From Caballeronia sp. dw_276 (GTDB lineage: Bacteria > Pseudomonadota > Gammaproteobacteria > Burkholderiales > Burkholderiaceae): DNA of 64,000 nucleotides. The position numbers were made by a program, and so were the translations under genes. Shown piece by piece: positions 27,222 through 36,253 of the stretch (the stretch's first letter is position 1; the number at the start of each line of letters is the position of its first letter). The notes beneath the pieces were generated by a model. It saw nothing but the letters and a program-made list of their open reading frames with translations. It did no database searches and was not told the DNA's origin. The DNA is taken from contig NZ_JAAVUV010000020.1 in NCBI RefSeq assembly GCF_018449635.1, positions 1 to 64,000 of the forward strand, in the 5' to 3' direction.

Positions 27222-28111
27222 TTCACCGACGCGTTCAGATACTGCCCCGGCGTCACCGGCTGCAGCTTCGGCACGGCTTGCTTGGCCGCGACCTTGACGG
27301 CCGTGTCGACCGCAAGCGCGCCCATTTTGTCCGGATACTGACGGATCACGCCGACGAAGTTCGGGTTTTTATCGACCGCGGCGCGTGCTTCCGGCATGCC
27401 GTCGAAGCCGATCACCTTCACCTTGTTGCCTGCCGATTTTCCTGCGACCGCTGCGGCCATCGCGGCGTCATCGCCAAAACCGAAAATGCCTGCGAGATCA
27501 GGATTCGCCTGCAACATGTTCTGCGCCGCGCTCAGCGCATCGGCACGCGTGATGCCCGGCTGGATCGCGACGATCTTCACGTCCGGGCATGCGGCCAGCG
27601 CCTTCTTGAAGCCCGTCACGCGGTCGATCACGGATTGAATCGTCGGATAATCGATCACGCCGACCTTGCCCTTGCCGCCCAGCACCTTGCACATCAGCGT
27701 GCCGGCTTGCAGGCCGCCGGCGTAGTTGTCGGTGGCTATATGCGATGCAACTTCAACGCCTGCCGCGCTGATATCGACGGTAATGACAGGAATGCCGGCC
27801 TTCTCGGCCGTCAGCACAGCCGCTTTCACGCCCTTGGAATCAACCGGCGAAATCACGATCACATCGACCTTCTTCGTGACGAAATCCTGCACGTCGGCAA
27901 TCTGTTTGCTCAGGTCCTGATTAGCAATCGCAATGTCGATCTGCGCGTGATCCTTCGCGGCTTCCGCTTTCATTGCGTTGGCGAGTTCGACGTAGAACGG
28001 ATGCTGTTGCGTGAGCAGCGATGCGCCGATTTTTACATCGGCGGCGTTTGCGGCCGTGGCTGTAACAGCAGTGACGAGAACGGCCAGCATTGAACGACGA
28101 AACATAAACAT
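27218..28111 (-). CDS. Periplasmic sugar-binding protein (ribose/LacI-like fold)
   Basis: A 297-residue substrate-binding protein. Residues 1-23 form a Sec signal peptide ending ANA-AD; the mature part starts VKIGASLLTQQHPFYVELANA, typical of the RbsB/periplasmic-binding-protein-1-like family. The pattern DITAAGVEVASHIATDN near residue 124 (here DISAAG) matches ligand-contact loops of that family. GGAG stands just before the ATG. It lies 15 bp downstream of the DeoR regulator gene and overlaps the ATPase gene. It captures the sugar in the periplasm for the transporter. The ligand is unknown; GatZ/KbaZ and PfkB neighbours suggest a ketohexose or polyol. Confidence 0.92.
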   Translation of the reverse strand: MFMFRRSMLAVLVTAVTATAANAADVKIGASLLTQQHPFYVELANAMKAEAAKDHAQIDIAIANQDLSKQIADVQDFVTKKVDVIVISPVDSKGVKAAVLTAEKAGIPVITVDISAAGVEVASHIATDNYAGGLQAGTLMCKVLGGKGKVGVIDYPTIQSVIDRVTGFKKALAACPDVKIVAIQPGITRADALSAAQNMLQANPDLAGIFGFGDDAAMAAAVAGKSAGNKVKVIGFDGMPEARAAVDKNPNFVGVIRQYPDKMGALAVDTAVKVAAKQAVPKLQPVTPGQYLNASVK

Positions 28112-28126
28112 GTCTCCAGATATTGT

Positions 28127-28939
28127 TTAGGGTTGCTGATTACGAAATTCGAGAATGCCTTCTTCACGCCGGTTCACATCGAGTCCGGCTTTGAGAATGA
28201 GTTCGAGCGTGGGCGGGTCGATAGCGTCATCGAGGACCAATCCGCCAAGACGGCTTACATGGCAAAACGCCTTGCCCTCGCCTTGCAGCGCGGGCTGGAA
28301 AGCCACTACTACGATACGTTTCGCGTTCTTCAACGCCGCTTTATAGACGTCGGCAAGACGCGGATCGGCGCACAGCAAATTGCCTTCGCGATCAAAGCCC
28401 ATCGCTTCGAGCACAACCAGATCCAGCGATAAAGCCGATAACGATCGCTCCGCATCGGGCCCGAGAAGAACCGTCGAATCGTCGTCGAGCGTTCCGCCGG
28501 AAAGACGCAACTCGCAGCGCATGAAACGCTGGACGGTCGGCACCATGGCGATGTCGTTCAACGTCAACGCGAGATTCGCACGGTCCGCGAGCAATGGCAA
28601 AAGCTTGTGCGTGATCGTCCCGGCGCCGATAAACACAGACGCGTGGTCATCGATGAAATCCGCCGCCAGCCGCGCGATGGCCATATCGGCGGCCTGGCGC
28701 GTTGCGCTCGCCGACACCGCCGACAACACGTTTTCGCCCGGCCGCTGCGCGACGTAGCGCGCCTTGCCGAACGCGCGGATGAGATAACGCTGCTGCTCGA
28801 GGTAATTGAGGTCCGAGCGAATGGTCACACTCGACACATCGAACGCGGTCGCGAGTTCATCGACCGATACCTCGCCCCTCTTGCGGACAAGTTCGACAAT
28901 TCGAAGACGTCGATGAAGCGAGTTTTTATTGGCCAGCAC
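28127..28939 (-). CDS. DeoR-family transcriptional repressor of the sugar operon
   Basis: About 270 residues. The N-terminal winged helix-turn-helix (RGEVSVDELATAFDVSSVTIRSDL) is the DeoR signature; the C-terminal half is the sugar-phosphate-sensing DeoRC domain (FIGAGTITHKLLPLLA). I chose the GTG at 28939, which has AGGTGG seven bases upstream; a TTG at 28945 is the only longer option. It is the first gene of the operon it most likely controls. The promoter just upstream carries a perfect 14-bp inverted repeat, the expected site for such a dimer. By family rule it should repress until a phosphorylated sugar binds. Confidence 0.9.
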   Translation of the reverse strand: MLANKNSLHRRLRIVELVRKRGEVSVDELATAFDVSSVTIRSDLNYLEQQRYLIRAFGKARYVAQRPGENVLSAVSASATRQAADMAIARLAADFIDDHASVFIGAGTITHKLLPLLADRANLALTLNDIAMVPTVQRFMRCELRLSGGTLDDDSTVLLGPDAERSLSALSLDLVVLEAMGFDREGNLLCADPRLADVYKAALKNAKRIVVVAFQPALQGEGKAFCHVSRLGGLVLDDAIDPPTLELILKAGLDVNRREEGILEFRNQQP

Positions 28940-28957
28940 GAACAAACCACCTTTGCA

Positions 28958-29001
28958 CTTTCGTTTCGAAAGATTCTAGTTTCGAAACGAAAGAGACGCA
29001 A
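28958..29001 (-). promoter_or_regulatory. Promoter with nested operator of the DeoR sugar operon
   Basis: Perfect 14-bp arms CTTTCGTTTCGAAA (28958-28971) and TTTCGAAACGAAAG (28980-28993) are separated by 8 bp. On the minus strand the spacer contains a -10 box TAGAAT (plus 28973-28978), 17 bp from a -35-like TTGCGT (plus 28996-29001). A protein bound to both arms would cover the -10 completely. The TTTCGTTTCGAAA style fits DeoR-family operators. The whole control region fits between the permease stop and the regulator start. Confidence 0.75.
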
Positions 29002-29031
29002 AGCGGTTTGTCGTCGGTGTTTACCCGCGTT

Positions 29032-30405
29032 TCAGATGCGTTTTCGGTATCGGAGGGCGTAGACGCCAATCAGGACGACCATAAACGCGAATCCGTAGAC
29101 GAGCGTCATGCGGAATTCCGAGGTGAACGCGGTCGTGATCATGATCGACGCCATCAGGCCCGCGCCGAGCAAACTGCCGATTGGATGCAGGATCATGCGA
29201 AAGGACAATGCGGGACCGCGGTAACGCGCACGGAAAAAGAGATGCGTGACGAAGATCATCAGCCACGCGAACATCGCGCCGAAGATGGCGAGCGACATCA
29301 TCAAACCGAAGGCCATCGTCGGCCAGAACGCTGTCAGGATGGTCGCGAGCGCGATGCCGATCGTGGAGATGGAAAGCGCTGCGGTCGGCACGCCGTTCGC
29401 GCTGAGGCGCCCGAAGCGCGCCGGCGCGTAACCCGCGCGCGACAGGCTGAACATCATGCGCGTGGTGATATAGAGCTGGCTGTTCATGGCCGAAAGCGCC
29501 GCGACGAGCACCACGAAGTTGATCACCCCGGCCGCGTAGGGGACGTGCGTGGCGGCCATCACTTTGACGAACGGGCTTTCGTCGGTGCTCGCCTGCGTCC
29601 ATGGAACGATGGCAAGCATCAACGCGAGCGTGAGCAAATAGAACAGCACGAGCCGGAACACGGTCGACCTGAACGCTTTCGCAACCGCACGTTGCGGGTC
29701 CCGCGCTTCGCCCGCCGCGACCGCAATCGTCTCGATATTCAGGTAACTGAAGATCGACACGATCACCGCAAACCACATCCCTTTCAAGCCGTGCGGAAAG
29801 AACCCGCCGTGCGCGGTGAAATTGCTGAAACCCACACCAGAAGAGACCGGCGCGCCGTACACAAACACGGCGCCAAGCAGAATAAACGCGACGATCGCAA
29901 CGATCTTCAACATCGAAAACGCGTATTCGATGACGCCGTACACCTTCACGCTCGCCGCGTTCACGGCGATCAACGCGCCTGAAAATCCAACGATCCAGTA
30001 CCAGCCCGGCACATTCGCAAACCAGTACTTCATGAACACAGCCACCGCGCTGACCTCGGTGCCGACGGCGAACACAACCGCCGACCAGTACGCGTATCGG
30101 ACGAGAAAACCCGCAAGCGGCCCGATATAAAACTCCGCGTACGCGCCGAACGATCCCGACGTCGGATGCGCGACGGTCATTTCAGCAAGCGCGCCCATCA
30201 GCAACAACGCAATGACCGCGCCTATTGCGTAGCTCAGCAAGACGCTCGGCCCGGCGAAGCCGATCGCAAAACCGCTGCCCAGGAACAACCCCGTTCCAAT
30301 CGCGCCGCCGATGGCGATCATCGACATCTGTCCGGCCGTCAGACTCCGGTGCAGCCCTTTCTCCCGTTCGACAATGGTCTCGAACGACCCACGTTCAAAG
30401 CTCAA
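29032..30405 (-). CDS. APC-superfamily amino acid permease (AAT family)
   Basis: A 457-residue permease with about 12 membrane segments. The family signature near the N-terminus, AIGGAIGTGLFLGSG (31-45), contains the substrate-binding loop of amino-acid/polyamine transporters; GEARDPQRAV near residue 236 is the conserved cytoplasmic loop of the AAT family (AroP/GabP/ProY type). It starts at TTG with AGAGG six bases upstream. It stands alone between the clpA terminator and the sugar operon promoter. The amino acid carried cannot be told from the sequence. Confidence 0.88.
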   Translation of the reverse strand: MSFERGSFETIVEREKGLHRSLTAGQMSMIAIGGAIGTGLFLGSGFAIGFAGPSVLLSYAIGAVIALLLMGALAEMTVAHPTSGSFGAYAEFYIGPLAGFLVRYAYWSAVVFAVGTEVSAVAVFMKYWFANVPGWYWIVGFSGALIAVNAASVKVYGVIEYAFSMLKIVAIVAFILLGAVFVYGAPVSSGVGFSNFTAHGGFFPHGLKGMWFAVIVSIFSYLNIETIAVAAGEARDPQRAVAKAFRSTVFRLVLFYLLTLALMLAIVPWTQASTDESPFVKVMAATHVPYAAGVINFVVLVAALSAMNSQLYITTRMMFSLSRAGYAPARFGRLSANGVPTAALSISTIGIALATILTAFWPTMAFGLMMSLAIFGAMFAWLMIFVTHLFFRARYRGPALSFRMILHPIGSLLGAGLMASIMITTAFTSEFRMTLVYGFAFMVVLIGVYALRYRKRI

Positions 30406-30446
30406 ATCAACCTCTTGAAGTCAAGATCCGCAACGATCGCGGACAC

Positions 30447-30489
30447 AAAAAAGCGAGGCGGCGCGGAAAATTTCTCCGCGCCGCCTCGC
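30447..30489 (-). terminator. Rho-independent terminator after clpSA
   Basis: A 15-bp perfect stem (GCGAGGCGGCGCGGA at 30453-30467 pairs with 30475-30489) with a 7-base loop is followed on the minus strand by six T. It lies about 60 bp downstream of the clpA stop and before the permease start, so it ends the clpS-clpA transcript. Confidence 0.9.
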
Positions 30490-30547
30490 CGATGATGACA
30501 CACCTTACGCTCGCGTCATCTGACTTCAGTCACCACCTGCTTGTCGC

Positions 30548-32848
30548 TTACTCCACCTCGACCGCTTCCGGATTCGGATTGCGCGGGACCGGACTTTCGT
30601 CGAACGTCAGCGACACCTTGTCGTTTTCGTCCACGTCGACCGTCACGCGGCCGCCCGTCATCAGCTTGCCGAACAGCAGTTCGTCCGCCAGCGCACGACG
30701 AATCGTGTCCTGTATCAGGCGCTGCATTGGCCGTGCGCCCATCAGCGGATCGAAACCGTGCTTCGCCAGGTGCTTGCGCAAGGCGTCGGTAAAGACGGCA
30801 TCGACCTTCTTCTCGTGCAACTGATCTTCCAGTTGCATCAGGAACTTGTCGACCACGCGCATGATGATTTCTTCATCGAGCGAACGGAAGCTGATGATCT
30901 GGTCCAGACGATTCCGGAACTCAGGCGTAAACATCCGCTTGATATCGGCCATTTCGTCGCCGGTTTCGCGACGGTTCGTGAAGCCGATCACCGATTTCTG
31001 CATCGCTTCGGCACCCGCGTTCGTCGTCATGATGATGATGACGTTACGGAAATCCGCCTTGCGACCGTTGTTATCGGTCAACGTGCCGTGGTCCATGACC
31101 TGCAGCAGCACATTGTAGATATCCGGATGCGCCTTTTCGATTTCGTCCAGCAACAGCACGCAATGCGGCTTCTTCGTGACGGCTTCAGTCAGCAAACCGC
31201 CCTGATCGAACCCGACATATCCAGGAGGCGCGCCAATCAGCCTGCTCACCGCGTGACGTTCCATGTACTCGGACATGTCAAAGCGCAGCAACTCGATACC
31301 CAGCGTGAACGCCAGCTGCTTCGCCACTTCCGTCTTGCCGACGCCCGTCGGACCCGAGAAGAGGAATGCGCCGATCGGCTTGTCCGTCTTGCCGAGACCA
31401 GCACGCGCCATCTTGATGGCGGCCGCGAGAGCGTCGATAGACTGATCCTGCCCGAACACCACGCTCTTCAAGTCGCGATCCAGCGTCTGCAACTTGCTGC
31501 GATCGTCCTGCGAAACGCTTTGCGCCGGCACGCGCGCGATCTTCGAGATGATCTCTTCGATCTCGTTCTTGCCGATGGTCTTCTTCTGCTTCGACTTCGG
31601 CAGGATGCGTTGCGCCGCGCCCGCTTCATCGATCACGTCGATCGCCTTGTCCGGCAAATGACGATCCGTGATGAAACGCGCCGACAATTCAGCGGCAGCC
31701 GACAAAGCACCCGACGAATACTTCACGCCGTGATGCTCTTCGAAGCGCGACTTCAGGCCGCGCAAGATCGCAACAGTCTGCTCGACGGTCGGCTCGGCGA
31801 CATCGACCTTCTGGAAACGACGCGACAATGCTGCGTCTTTTTCGAAGATCCCGCGATATTCCGTGAACGTGGTGGCACCGATGCACTTCAACTGACCCGA
31901 CGACAACGCCGGCTTCAGCAGATTCGATGCATCCAGCGTACCGCCCGATGCCGCGCCCGCACCAATCAACGTATGAATTTCGTCGATGAACAACACCGCG
32001 TGCGGGCGTTCCTTCAACTCCTTCAACACCGTCTTGAGACGCTGCTCGAAATCACCCCGGTATTTAGTACCGGCGAGCAAGGCGCCCATATCGAGCGAAT
32101 ACACTTGTGCATCCGCAAGAATATCCGGCACTTCGCCGCGCGTAATGCGCCAGGCCAACCCTTCAGCAATGGCGGTCTTACCCACGCCAGCTTCGCCTAC
32201 GAGCAACGGATTGTTCTTCCTGCGGCGGCACAGCACCTGAACAACGCGCTCCACTTCCAGTTCGCGGCCGATCAGCGGATCGATCTTGCCGTCCTTCGCG
32301 AGCTGGTTAAGGTTCTGCGTGAATTGCGCGAGCGGTGTTTCCTTTTGCGCAGCCGCGTCTTCCGCTTCCGGATTCGCGTCGCTGCTCGCCTTCGCCGCGT
32401 CACCCGTATTCGTCTTCGCGATACCGTGCGAGATGAAATTGACAACGTCGAGGCGAGTCACACCCTGCTGTTGCAGGTAGTAGACGGCGTGCGAATCCTT
32501 TTCGCCGAAGATAGCGACCAGCACGTTCGCGCCGGTGACTTCCTTCTTACCGTTCGACGTTGATTGCACATGCATGATCGCGCGCTGAATTACGCGCTGA
32601 AAACCAAGCGTGGGCTGAGTATCGACGTCGTCCGTACCGGGTACGGTGGGCGTATTGTCATGAATGAAATTGCGCAGGTTTTGCCGCAAATCTTCAATGT
32701 TTGCTGCGCATGCACGCAACACTTCAGCCGCGGTCGGGTTGTCCAACAAGGCCAGTAAAAGATGCTCGACCGTAATGAACTCGTGCCGCGCCTGACGTGC
32801 TTCCATAAACGCCATGTGCAGACTAACTTCCAGTTCCTGGGCAATCAT
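30548..32848 (-). CDS. clpA: ATP-dependent Clp protease ATP-binding subunit ClpA
   Basis: A 766-residue Hsp100 unfoldase. It has an N-terminal repeat domain ([10 protein letters not shown] onward), D1 AAA+ domain with Walker [11 protein letters not shown] and Walker [11 protein letters not shown], and D2 with [12 protein letters not shown] and [11 protein letters not shown]. The SVIGFTNRR loop is the ClpP-docking tripeptide (IGF/IGL type). It feeds N-end-rule and other substrates to ClpP. I start it at the ATG at 32848: ATGA overlaps the clpS stop and GGAGG precedes it, while a longer frame begins upstream inside clpS. It is followed by a strong terminator. Length and domain order match ClpA. 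Confidence 0.97.
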   Translation of the reverse strand: MIAQELEVSLHMAFMEARQARHEFITVEHLLLALLDNPTAAEVLRACAANIEDLRQNLRNFIHDNTPTVPGTDDVDTQPTLGFQRVIQRAIMHVQSTSNGKKEVTGANVLVAIFGEKDSHAVYYLQQQGVTRLDVVNFISHGIAKTNTGDAAKASSDANPEAEDAAAQKETPLAQFTQNLNQLAKDGKIDPLIGRELEVERVVQVLCRRRKNNPLLVGEAGVGKTAIAEGLAWRITRGEVPDILADAQVYSLDMGALLAGTKYRGDFEQRLKTVLKELKERPHAVLFIDEIHTLIGAGAASGGTLDASNLLKPALSSGQLKCIGATTFTEYRGIFEKDAALSRRFQKVDVAEPTVEQTVAILRGLKSRFEEHHGVKYSSGALSAAAELSARFITDRHLPDKAIDVIDEAGAAQRILPKSKQKKTIGKNEIEEIISKIARVPAQSVSQDDRSKLQTLDRDLKSVVFGQDQSIDALAAAIKMARAGLGKTDKPIGAFLFSGPTGVGKTEVAKQLAFTLGIELLRFDMSEYMERHAVSRLIGAPPGYVGFDQGGLLTEAVTKKPHCVLLLDEIEKAHPDIYNVLLQVMDHGTLTDNNGRKADFRNVIIIMTTNAGAEAMQKSVIGFTNRRETGDEMADIKRMFTPEFRNRLDQIISFRSLDEEIIMRVVDKFLMQLEDQLHEKKVDAVFTDALRKHLAKHGFDPLMGARPMQRLIQDTIRRALADELLFGKLMTGGRVTVDVDENDKVSLTFDESPVPRNPNPEAVEVE

Positions 32849-33159
32849 GCTTCCTCCATCACACACTGCAGCGGATGACCCGCTTGCCTCGCGTGGCTAA
32901 CGACTTGCTCAACTTTGGTCGACGCAATGTCCCGCGTATAGACCCCACAAACTCCCCTGCCCTCGCGATGAACCTTCAGCATGATCTGCGTCGCAGTCTC
33001 ACGATCCTTATTGAAATGTTCCTGCACAACGAACACGACGAATTCCATCGGCGTGAAGTCGTCATTCAGCAGCACCACTTTGTACATGGACGGCTGTTTC
33101 AGCTTTTGTTCCTGCCGCTCCAGTACGGTGCCATCCTGCTTGTTGGGATTGATCGCCAT
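32845..33159 (-). CDS. clpS: ATP-dependent Clp protease adaptor ClpS
   Basis: A 104-residue adaptor that binds N-degron substrates and hands them to ClpA. The conserved core [17 protein letters not shown] (26-42) holds the Asn-Asp-Asp and Met residues of the N-degron pocket; [16 protein letters not shown] follows. It overlaps clpA by 4 bp. A TAGAAT box lies only 6 bases upstream of the ATG and no Shine-Dalgarno is visible, so a very short leader is possible. Confidence 0.96.
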   Translation of the reverse strand: MAINPNKQDGTVLERQEQKLKQPSMYKVVLLNDDFTPMEFVVFVVQEHFNKDRETATQIMLKVHREGRGVCGVYTRDIASTKVEQVVSHARQAGHPLQCVMEEA

Positions 33160-33751
33160 ACGCCCATTCTAAACAACTTGGACAGGCTCGCCATCTCGCC
33201 AAAACTCCGTTCGCCATATAGGCCGAATCGATGTCGCCGCACACTTCGCGCAACCTGTCGCTTGCTGAATTCCGCCGGCTCTTCTTACCGAACCGACCCT
33301 CTTGAAACACCGTTGAATCCAGTATCGCACAGCTCTCAAAAAAACGAATTGTTCACCTTGTGCGGCCTGCCTTAATCGCTTCCCAGACGACTTTGCTGCT
33401 GTGAACAGGAGCGCTGCGGCCCGCTAGTACTGCGCATGTCCCGTGCCGCTTTTCGCCTGTACTGCATGTGCGACGATTATGCGACTTTTCAAGATGGCGT
33501 GCTTGTGCGGCGGGATACGCGCAAAGCGGGAAAAACCCTTGAAATGAGATATTTACAACGGCTTTACGGCCATCTCAAAATTTTCTTGACACCTGATTTA
33601 AGAGATTAAACAATCAAATTGGCATTTTTTTCCGAAGCGTTTCAGGTGAAGAAAGGCCGAGGTGAGCTTGTGAGGAGGGGGCGGTTCACATAGTGGGTCG
33701 TCAAGCTTTTCGAGCGTGCTCGTGGTAGCGACGAGAGTAAGAGGGGAAGTG
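33160..33751 (+). promoter_or_regulatory. Intergenic region with cold-shock gene promoter and long leader
   Basis: No gene is seen between clpS and the cold-shock gene. On the plus strand TTGACA (33586-33591) lies 17 bp from AACAAT (33609-33614), within an A/T-rich stretch. Transcription from it would give a 5' leader of roughly 130 bases before the ATG at 33752, as is usual for cspA-type mRNAs whose leader folds with temperature. The rest of the region presumably holds the minus-strand clpS promoter. Confidence 0.5.
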
Positions 33752-33958
33752 ATGTCAACAGGTACGGTCAAATGGTTCAACGACGCGAAAGGCTATGGAT
33801 TCATCACGCCCGATGAAGGCGGCGAGGATCTGTTTGCACATTTCTCGGCGATACAGATGAATGGTTTCAAGACGCTCAAGGAAGGCCAAAAGGTCAGCTT
33901 CGAGATTGTCCAGGGACCGAAGGGCAAACAGGCATCGAACATCCAGGAATCTGCCTGA
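33752..33958 (+). CDS. Cold-shock domain protein (CspA family)
   Basis: A 68-residue single-domain nucleic-acid chaperone. [11 protein letters not shown] carries RNP1 and DLFAHFSAI carries RNP2; the opening [10 protein letters not shown] is diagnostic. The ATG at 33752 is chosen for the GAGGGGAAGTG in front of it; a longer frame from 33716 adds 12 residues foreign to the family. A leader of about 130 bases and a strong terminator make it monocistronic. It lies divergent from clpS, a common arrangement in Burkholderia relatives. Confidence 0.96.
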   Translation: MSTGTVKWFNDAKGYGFITPDEGGEDLFAHFSAIQMNGFKTLKEGQKVSFEIVQGPKGKQASNIQESA

Positions 33959-33984
33959 CCGTTCGAATTAGCGCACTGTCCTCG

Positions 33985-34011
33985 AAACCCGGCTGCGAGC
34001 CGGGTTTTTTT
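33985..34011 (+). terminator. Rho-independent terminator of the cold-shock gene
   Basis: CCCGGCT (33988-33994), loop GCG and AGCCGGG (33998-34004) are followed by seven T and preceded by AAA, so the stem can extend. It starts 27 bp after the cold-shock stop codon. Confidence 0.93.
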
Positions 34012-34041
34012 GTTGGGGGATCAGCAAGGCGAAACGATGCG

Positions 34042-34098
34042 ATCCATGGGTAACATTGATTTGTTGTCCCCCATGGATTACAATTCAGCATGCTGAAT
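34042..34098 (+). promoter_or_regulatory. Promoter and operators of the toxin-antitoxin pair
   Basis: A -35-like TTGATT (34056-34061) lies 17 bp from a -10 TACAAT (34079-34084). The expected start point is at or next to the toxin ATG at 34090. Nine-base arms ATCCATGGG (34042-34050) and CCCATGGAT (34070-34078) surround the -35, the second arm filling the space before the -10. A separate perfect 16-bp palindrome (34083-34098) spans the toxin start codon. This layout fits autorepression by a toxin-antitoxin complex. Confidence 0.65.
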
Positions 34099-34389
34099 AT
34101 TCGTACCACCGAAGTTTTCGACCAATGGTTTAGCCGTTTGCGCGACCTGCGTGGCAGGGTCCGGGTTCAGGCGCGAATCGACCGGTTGGCGAGCGGCAAC
34201 CCCGGTGATCATAAGTTGGTCGGGGGCCGCGTCTGCGAGTTGAGGATCGACGAAGGTCCCGGTTACCGGGTGTATTACACGCAACGCGGCGGAGTACTGG
34301 TAATTCTGCTGTGCGGAGGCGATAAATCCACGCAGCAAGCTGACATAGACCGGGCGAAGAGCCTTGCAGCAAACCTCGACACGGACTGA
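34090..34389 (+). CDS. Type II toxin, RelE/HigB-like (Gp49-like family)
   Basis: A 99-residue protein of the phage-derived Gp49-like/HigB branch of the RelE/ParE superfamily. The opening RTTEVFDQWFSRLRD and the central VCELRIDEGPGYRVYYT are family hallmarks, with basic residues in the core strand that in relatives contact mRNA on the ribosome. No Shine-Dalgarno precedes the ATG, and the predicted transcript starts at about the same base, so translation may be leaderless. The antitoxin gene follows after 3 bp; toxin-first order is usual for HigBA-like pairs. It is probably an mRNA interferase. Its position between the cold-shock gene and icd looks like an accessory insertion. Confidence 0.88.
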   Translation: MLNIRTTEVFDQWFSRLRDLRGRVRVQARIDRLASGNPGDHKLVGGRVCELRIDEGPGYRVYYTQRGGVLVILLCGGDKSTQQADIDRAKSLAANLDTD

Positions 34390-34392
34390 ATC

Positions 34393-34686
34393 ATGACCAA
34401 AGTGAAAACTGCAGCTTGGGATTCTGCCGAGCACCTGCGCACCGAAGAGGAAATGGCGGCCTATCTCGATGCATGCCTTGAGGAAGCCGGCGACGATCCG
34501 AAGTTCATTGCCCACGCGCTGGGCGTGATAGCGCGCGCTCGCGGTATGTCCCAGCTTGCGCGAGATACCGGAGTGAAGCGCGAAAGCCTTTATCGTGCCC
34601 TGTCCGGCGAAGGCAATCCGGAATTCGCCACAATCTGGAAAGTCGTTCGCGCACTCGGCATCCGCTTACACGCTTCAACGACTTGA
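34393..34686 (+). CDS. Antitoxin with helix-turn-helix (HigA-like addiction module antidote)
   Basis: A 97-residue antidote protein. Its C-terminal half is a Cro/C1-type helix-turn-helix (ARGMSQLARDTGVKRESLYRAL, read 57-78) and its N-terminal part (SAEHLRTEEEMAAYLDAC) is the family's toxin-binding segment. It lies 3 bp after the toxin gene without its own ribosome site, so it is probably translated by coupling. It should neutralise the toxin and, with it, repress the promoter through the inverted repeats upstream. A bidirectional terminator follows. Confidence 0.88.
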   Translation: MTKVKTAAWDSAEHLRTEEEMAAYLDACLEEAGDDPKFIAHALGVIARARGMSQLARDTGVKRESLYRALSGEGNPEFATIWKVVRALGIRLHASTT

Positions 34687-34687
34687 T

Positions 34688-34722
34688 AAAAAACCCGGAG
34701 ACTTTGGTCTGCCGGGGTTTTT
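34688..34722. terminator. Bidirectional terminator between antitoxin and icd
   Basis: AAAAAACCCGG (34688-34698) pairs with CCGGGGTTTTT (34712-34722) apart from one extra G. A run of T follows the stem on both strands, so it can end both the antitoxin transcript and the convergent icd transcript. Confidence 0.75.
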
Positions 34723-34739
34723 CGATAAAAGCTACAAGC

Positions 34740-35993
34740 CTACATATTCTCGACCAGCACCTGCCCGAACCCTGAACACGACACCTGCGTCGCGCCTTCC
34801 ATCTGGCGCGCGAAGTCGTACGTGACGCGTTTCTGCAGGATCGATGCTTCCATCGACTTGATGATGATGTCAGCGGCCTCGGTCCAGCCCATATGGCGCA
34901 GCATCATTTCCGCCGAAAGAATTTCCGAGCCCGGATTGACGTAGTCCTTGCCCGCGTACTTCGGCGCCGTGCCGTGCGTGGCTTCGAACATGGCAACCGA
35001 ATCGGACATATTGGCGCCCGGCGCAATGCCGATTCCGCCAACCTGCGCCGCCAGAGCATCCGAAACGTAGTCGCCGTTCAGGTTCAGCGTCGCGATGACG
35101 TCGTATTCTGCCGGACGCAACAGGATCTGCTGCAGGAATGCATCGGCGATCACATCCTTTATCACGACGTCATTGCCCTTCGGATTCTTGATCTTCATCC
35201 ACGGACCGCCATCGATGAGTTCAGCCGCGAACTCCTTCTGCGCCAGCGCGTAGCCAAAGTCACGGAACGCGCCTTCCGTGAACTTCATGATGTTGCCCTT
35301 GTGCACGAGCGTGACCGAGCTGCGGTTGTTGTCGAGCGCGTACTGGATCGCCTTGCGAACCAGGCGCTCGGTGCCTTCGCGCGACACCGGCTTGATCCCG
35401 ATTCCCGATGTCTCCGGGAAACGGATCTTCTTCACGCCCATCTCTTCCTGCAGGAACTTGATGATCTTCTTCGCGCCGTCGGACTCCGCCGGCCATTCGA
35501 TACCGGCGTAAATGTCCTCCGAGTTCTCGCGGAAGATGACCATGTTGGTCTTCTCCGGCTCGCGCACCGGCGACGGTACGCCCTTGAAATACTGCACTGG
35601 GCGCAGGCAGACGTACAGGTCGAGTTGCTGGCGCAGCGCGACGTTCAGCGAACGGATGCCGCCGCCAACCGGCGTGGTGAGCGGCCCCTTGATGGAGACG
35701 ACATATTCCTTGAGCACGTCCAGCGTTTCATCCGGCAGCCACACGTCGGGGCCGTACACCTTGGTCGCCTTCTCGCCGGCGAAGATCTCCATCCAGTGGA
35801 TTTTCTTCTTGCCGCCGTACGCTTTTTCCACGGCTGCATCGACGACCTTGATCATCACCGGGGTGATATCCACGCCCGTGCCATCGCCTTCGATGAACGG
35901 GATGATCGGCTGGTCGGACACGTTGAGGGTGTAATCGGCGTTGACGGTGATCTTCTCACCGTCCGTCGGAACCTGGATGTGCTGATACGGCAT
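34740..35993 (-). CDS. icd: Isocitrate dehydrogenase (NADP-dependent)
   Basis: A 417-residue TCA-cycle enzyme converting isocitrate to 2-oxoglutarate and CO2 with NADP. Landmarks: [15 protein letters not shown] near the N-terminus, the [14 protein letters not shown] substrate loop (the Ser is the AceK phosphorylation site in E. coli), and [25 protein letters not shown]. Lys and Tyr residues ([19 protein letters not shown]) specific for the NADP form follow. I choose the ATG at 35993, with GGAG eight bases upstream; a TTG four codons earlier is less likely. Length matches the E. coli enzyme. It is monocistronic. Confidence 0.97.
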   Translation of the reverse strand: MPYQHIQVPTDGEKITVNADYTLNVSDQPIIPFIEGDGTGVDITPVMIKVVDAAVEKAYGGKKKIHWMEIFAGEKATKVYGPDVWLPDETLDVLKEYVVSIKGPLTTPVGGGIRSLNVALRQQLDLYVCLRPVQYFKGVPSPVREPEKTNMVIFRENSEDIYAGIEWPAESDGAKKIIKFLQEEMGVKKIRFPETSGIGIKPVSREGTERLVRKAIQYALDNNRSSVTLVHKGNIMKFTEGAFRDFGYALAQKEFAAELIDGGPWMKIKNPKGNDVVIKDVIADAFLQQILLRPAEYDVIATLNLNGDYVSDALAAQVGGIGIAPGANMSDSVAMFEATHGTAPKYAGKDYVNPGSEILSAEMMLRHMGWTEAADIIIKSMEASILQKRVTYDFARQMEGATQVSCSGFGQVLVENM

Positions 35994-36071
35994 GATCGAC
36001 TCCAATTAAAGCTGGGCTGTAGATTAAGGAAAGGCACGGAAATCGGCGGCAAAAAAGGAGGTAGCCAGGCA

Positions 36072-36197
36072 ATGTCAGCGGCCTTGCTGCCAGGGCCGGG
36101 GCACGCCCGAGACGGCTTCGAAGGCTATTCTAGCCCACGGTATGGAGCGTCCGCCCGGATCGCGCTTCACGCCGGGCCGCTGAAGGCGGTGCATTAA
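36072..36197 (+). CDS. Possible small ORF (41 residues) upstream of rluE
   Basis: An ATG at 36072 follows a GGAGG ten bases upstream and opens 41 codons (MSAALLPGPGHARDGF...). No family is recognised and no membrane segment is evident. It lies between the icd promoter and rluE and could be a leader peptide or chance. The only support is the ribosome site. Confidence 0.2.
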   Translation: MSAALLPGPGHARDGFEGYSSPRYGASARIALHAGPLKAVH

Positions 36198-36253
36198 GAT
36201 GCCGGCATCCGCCCGCTCACGCACTCACTTTGCATCAACATCGCACCCATGCC

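Noticed and set aside
30758-32563. 601-codon plus-strand frame opposite clpA
   Set aside because: Typical high-GC antisense shadow; clpA motifs on the other strand are complete.
33157-33171. Possible leaderless clpS (TAGAAT six bases before the ATG)
   Set aside because: No -35 at proper distance could be found, so the box may be chance.
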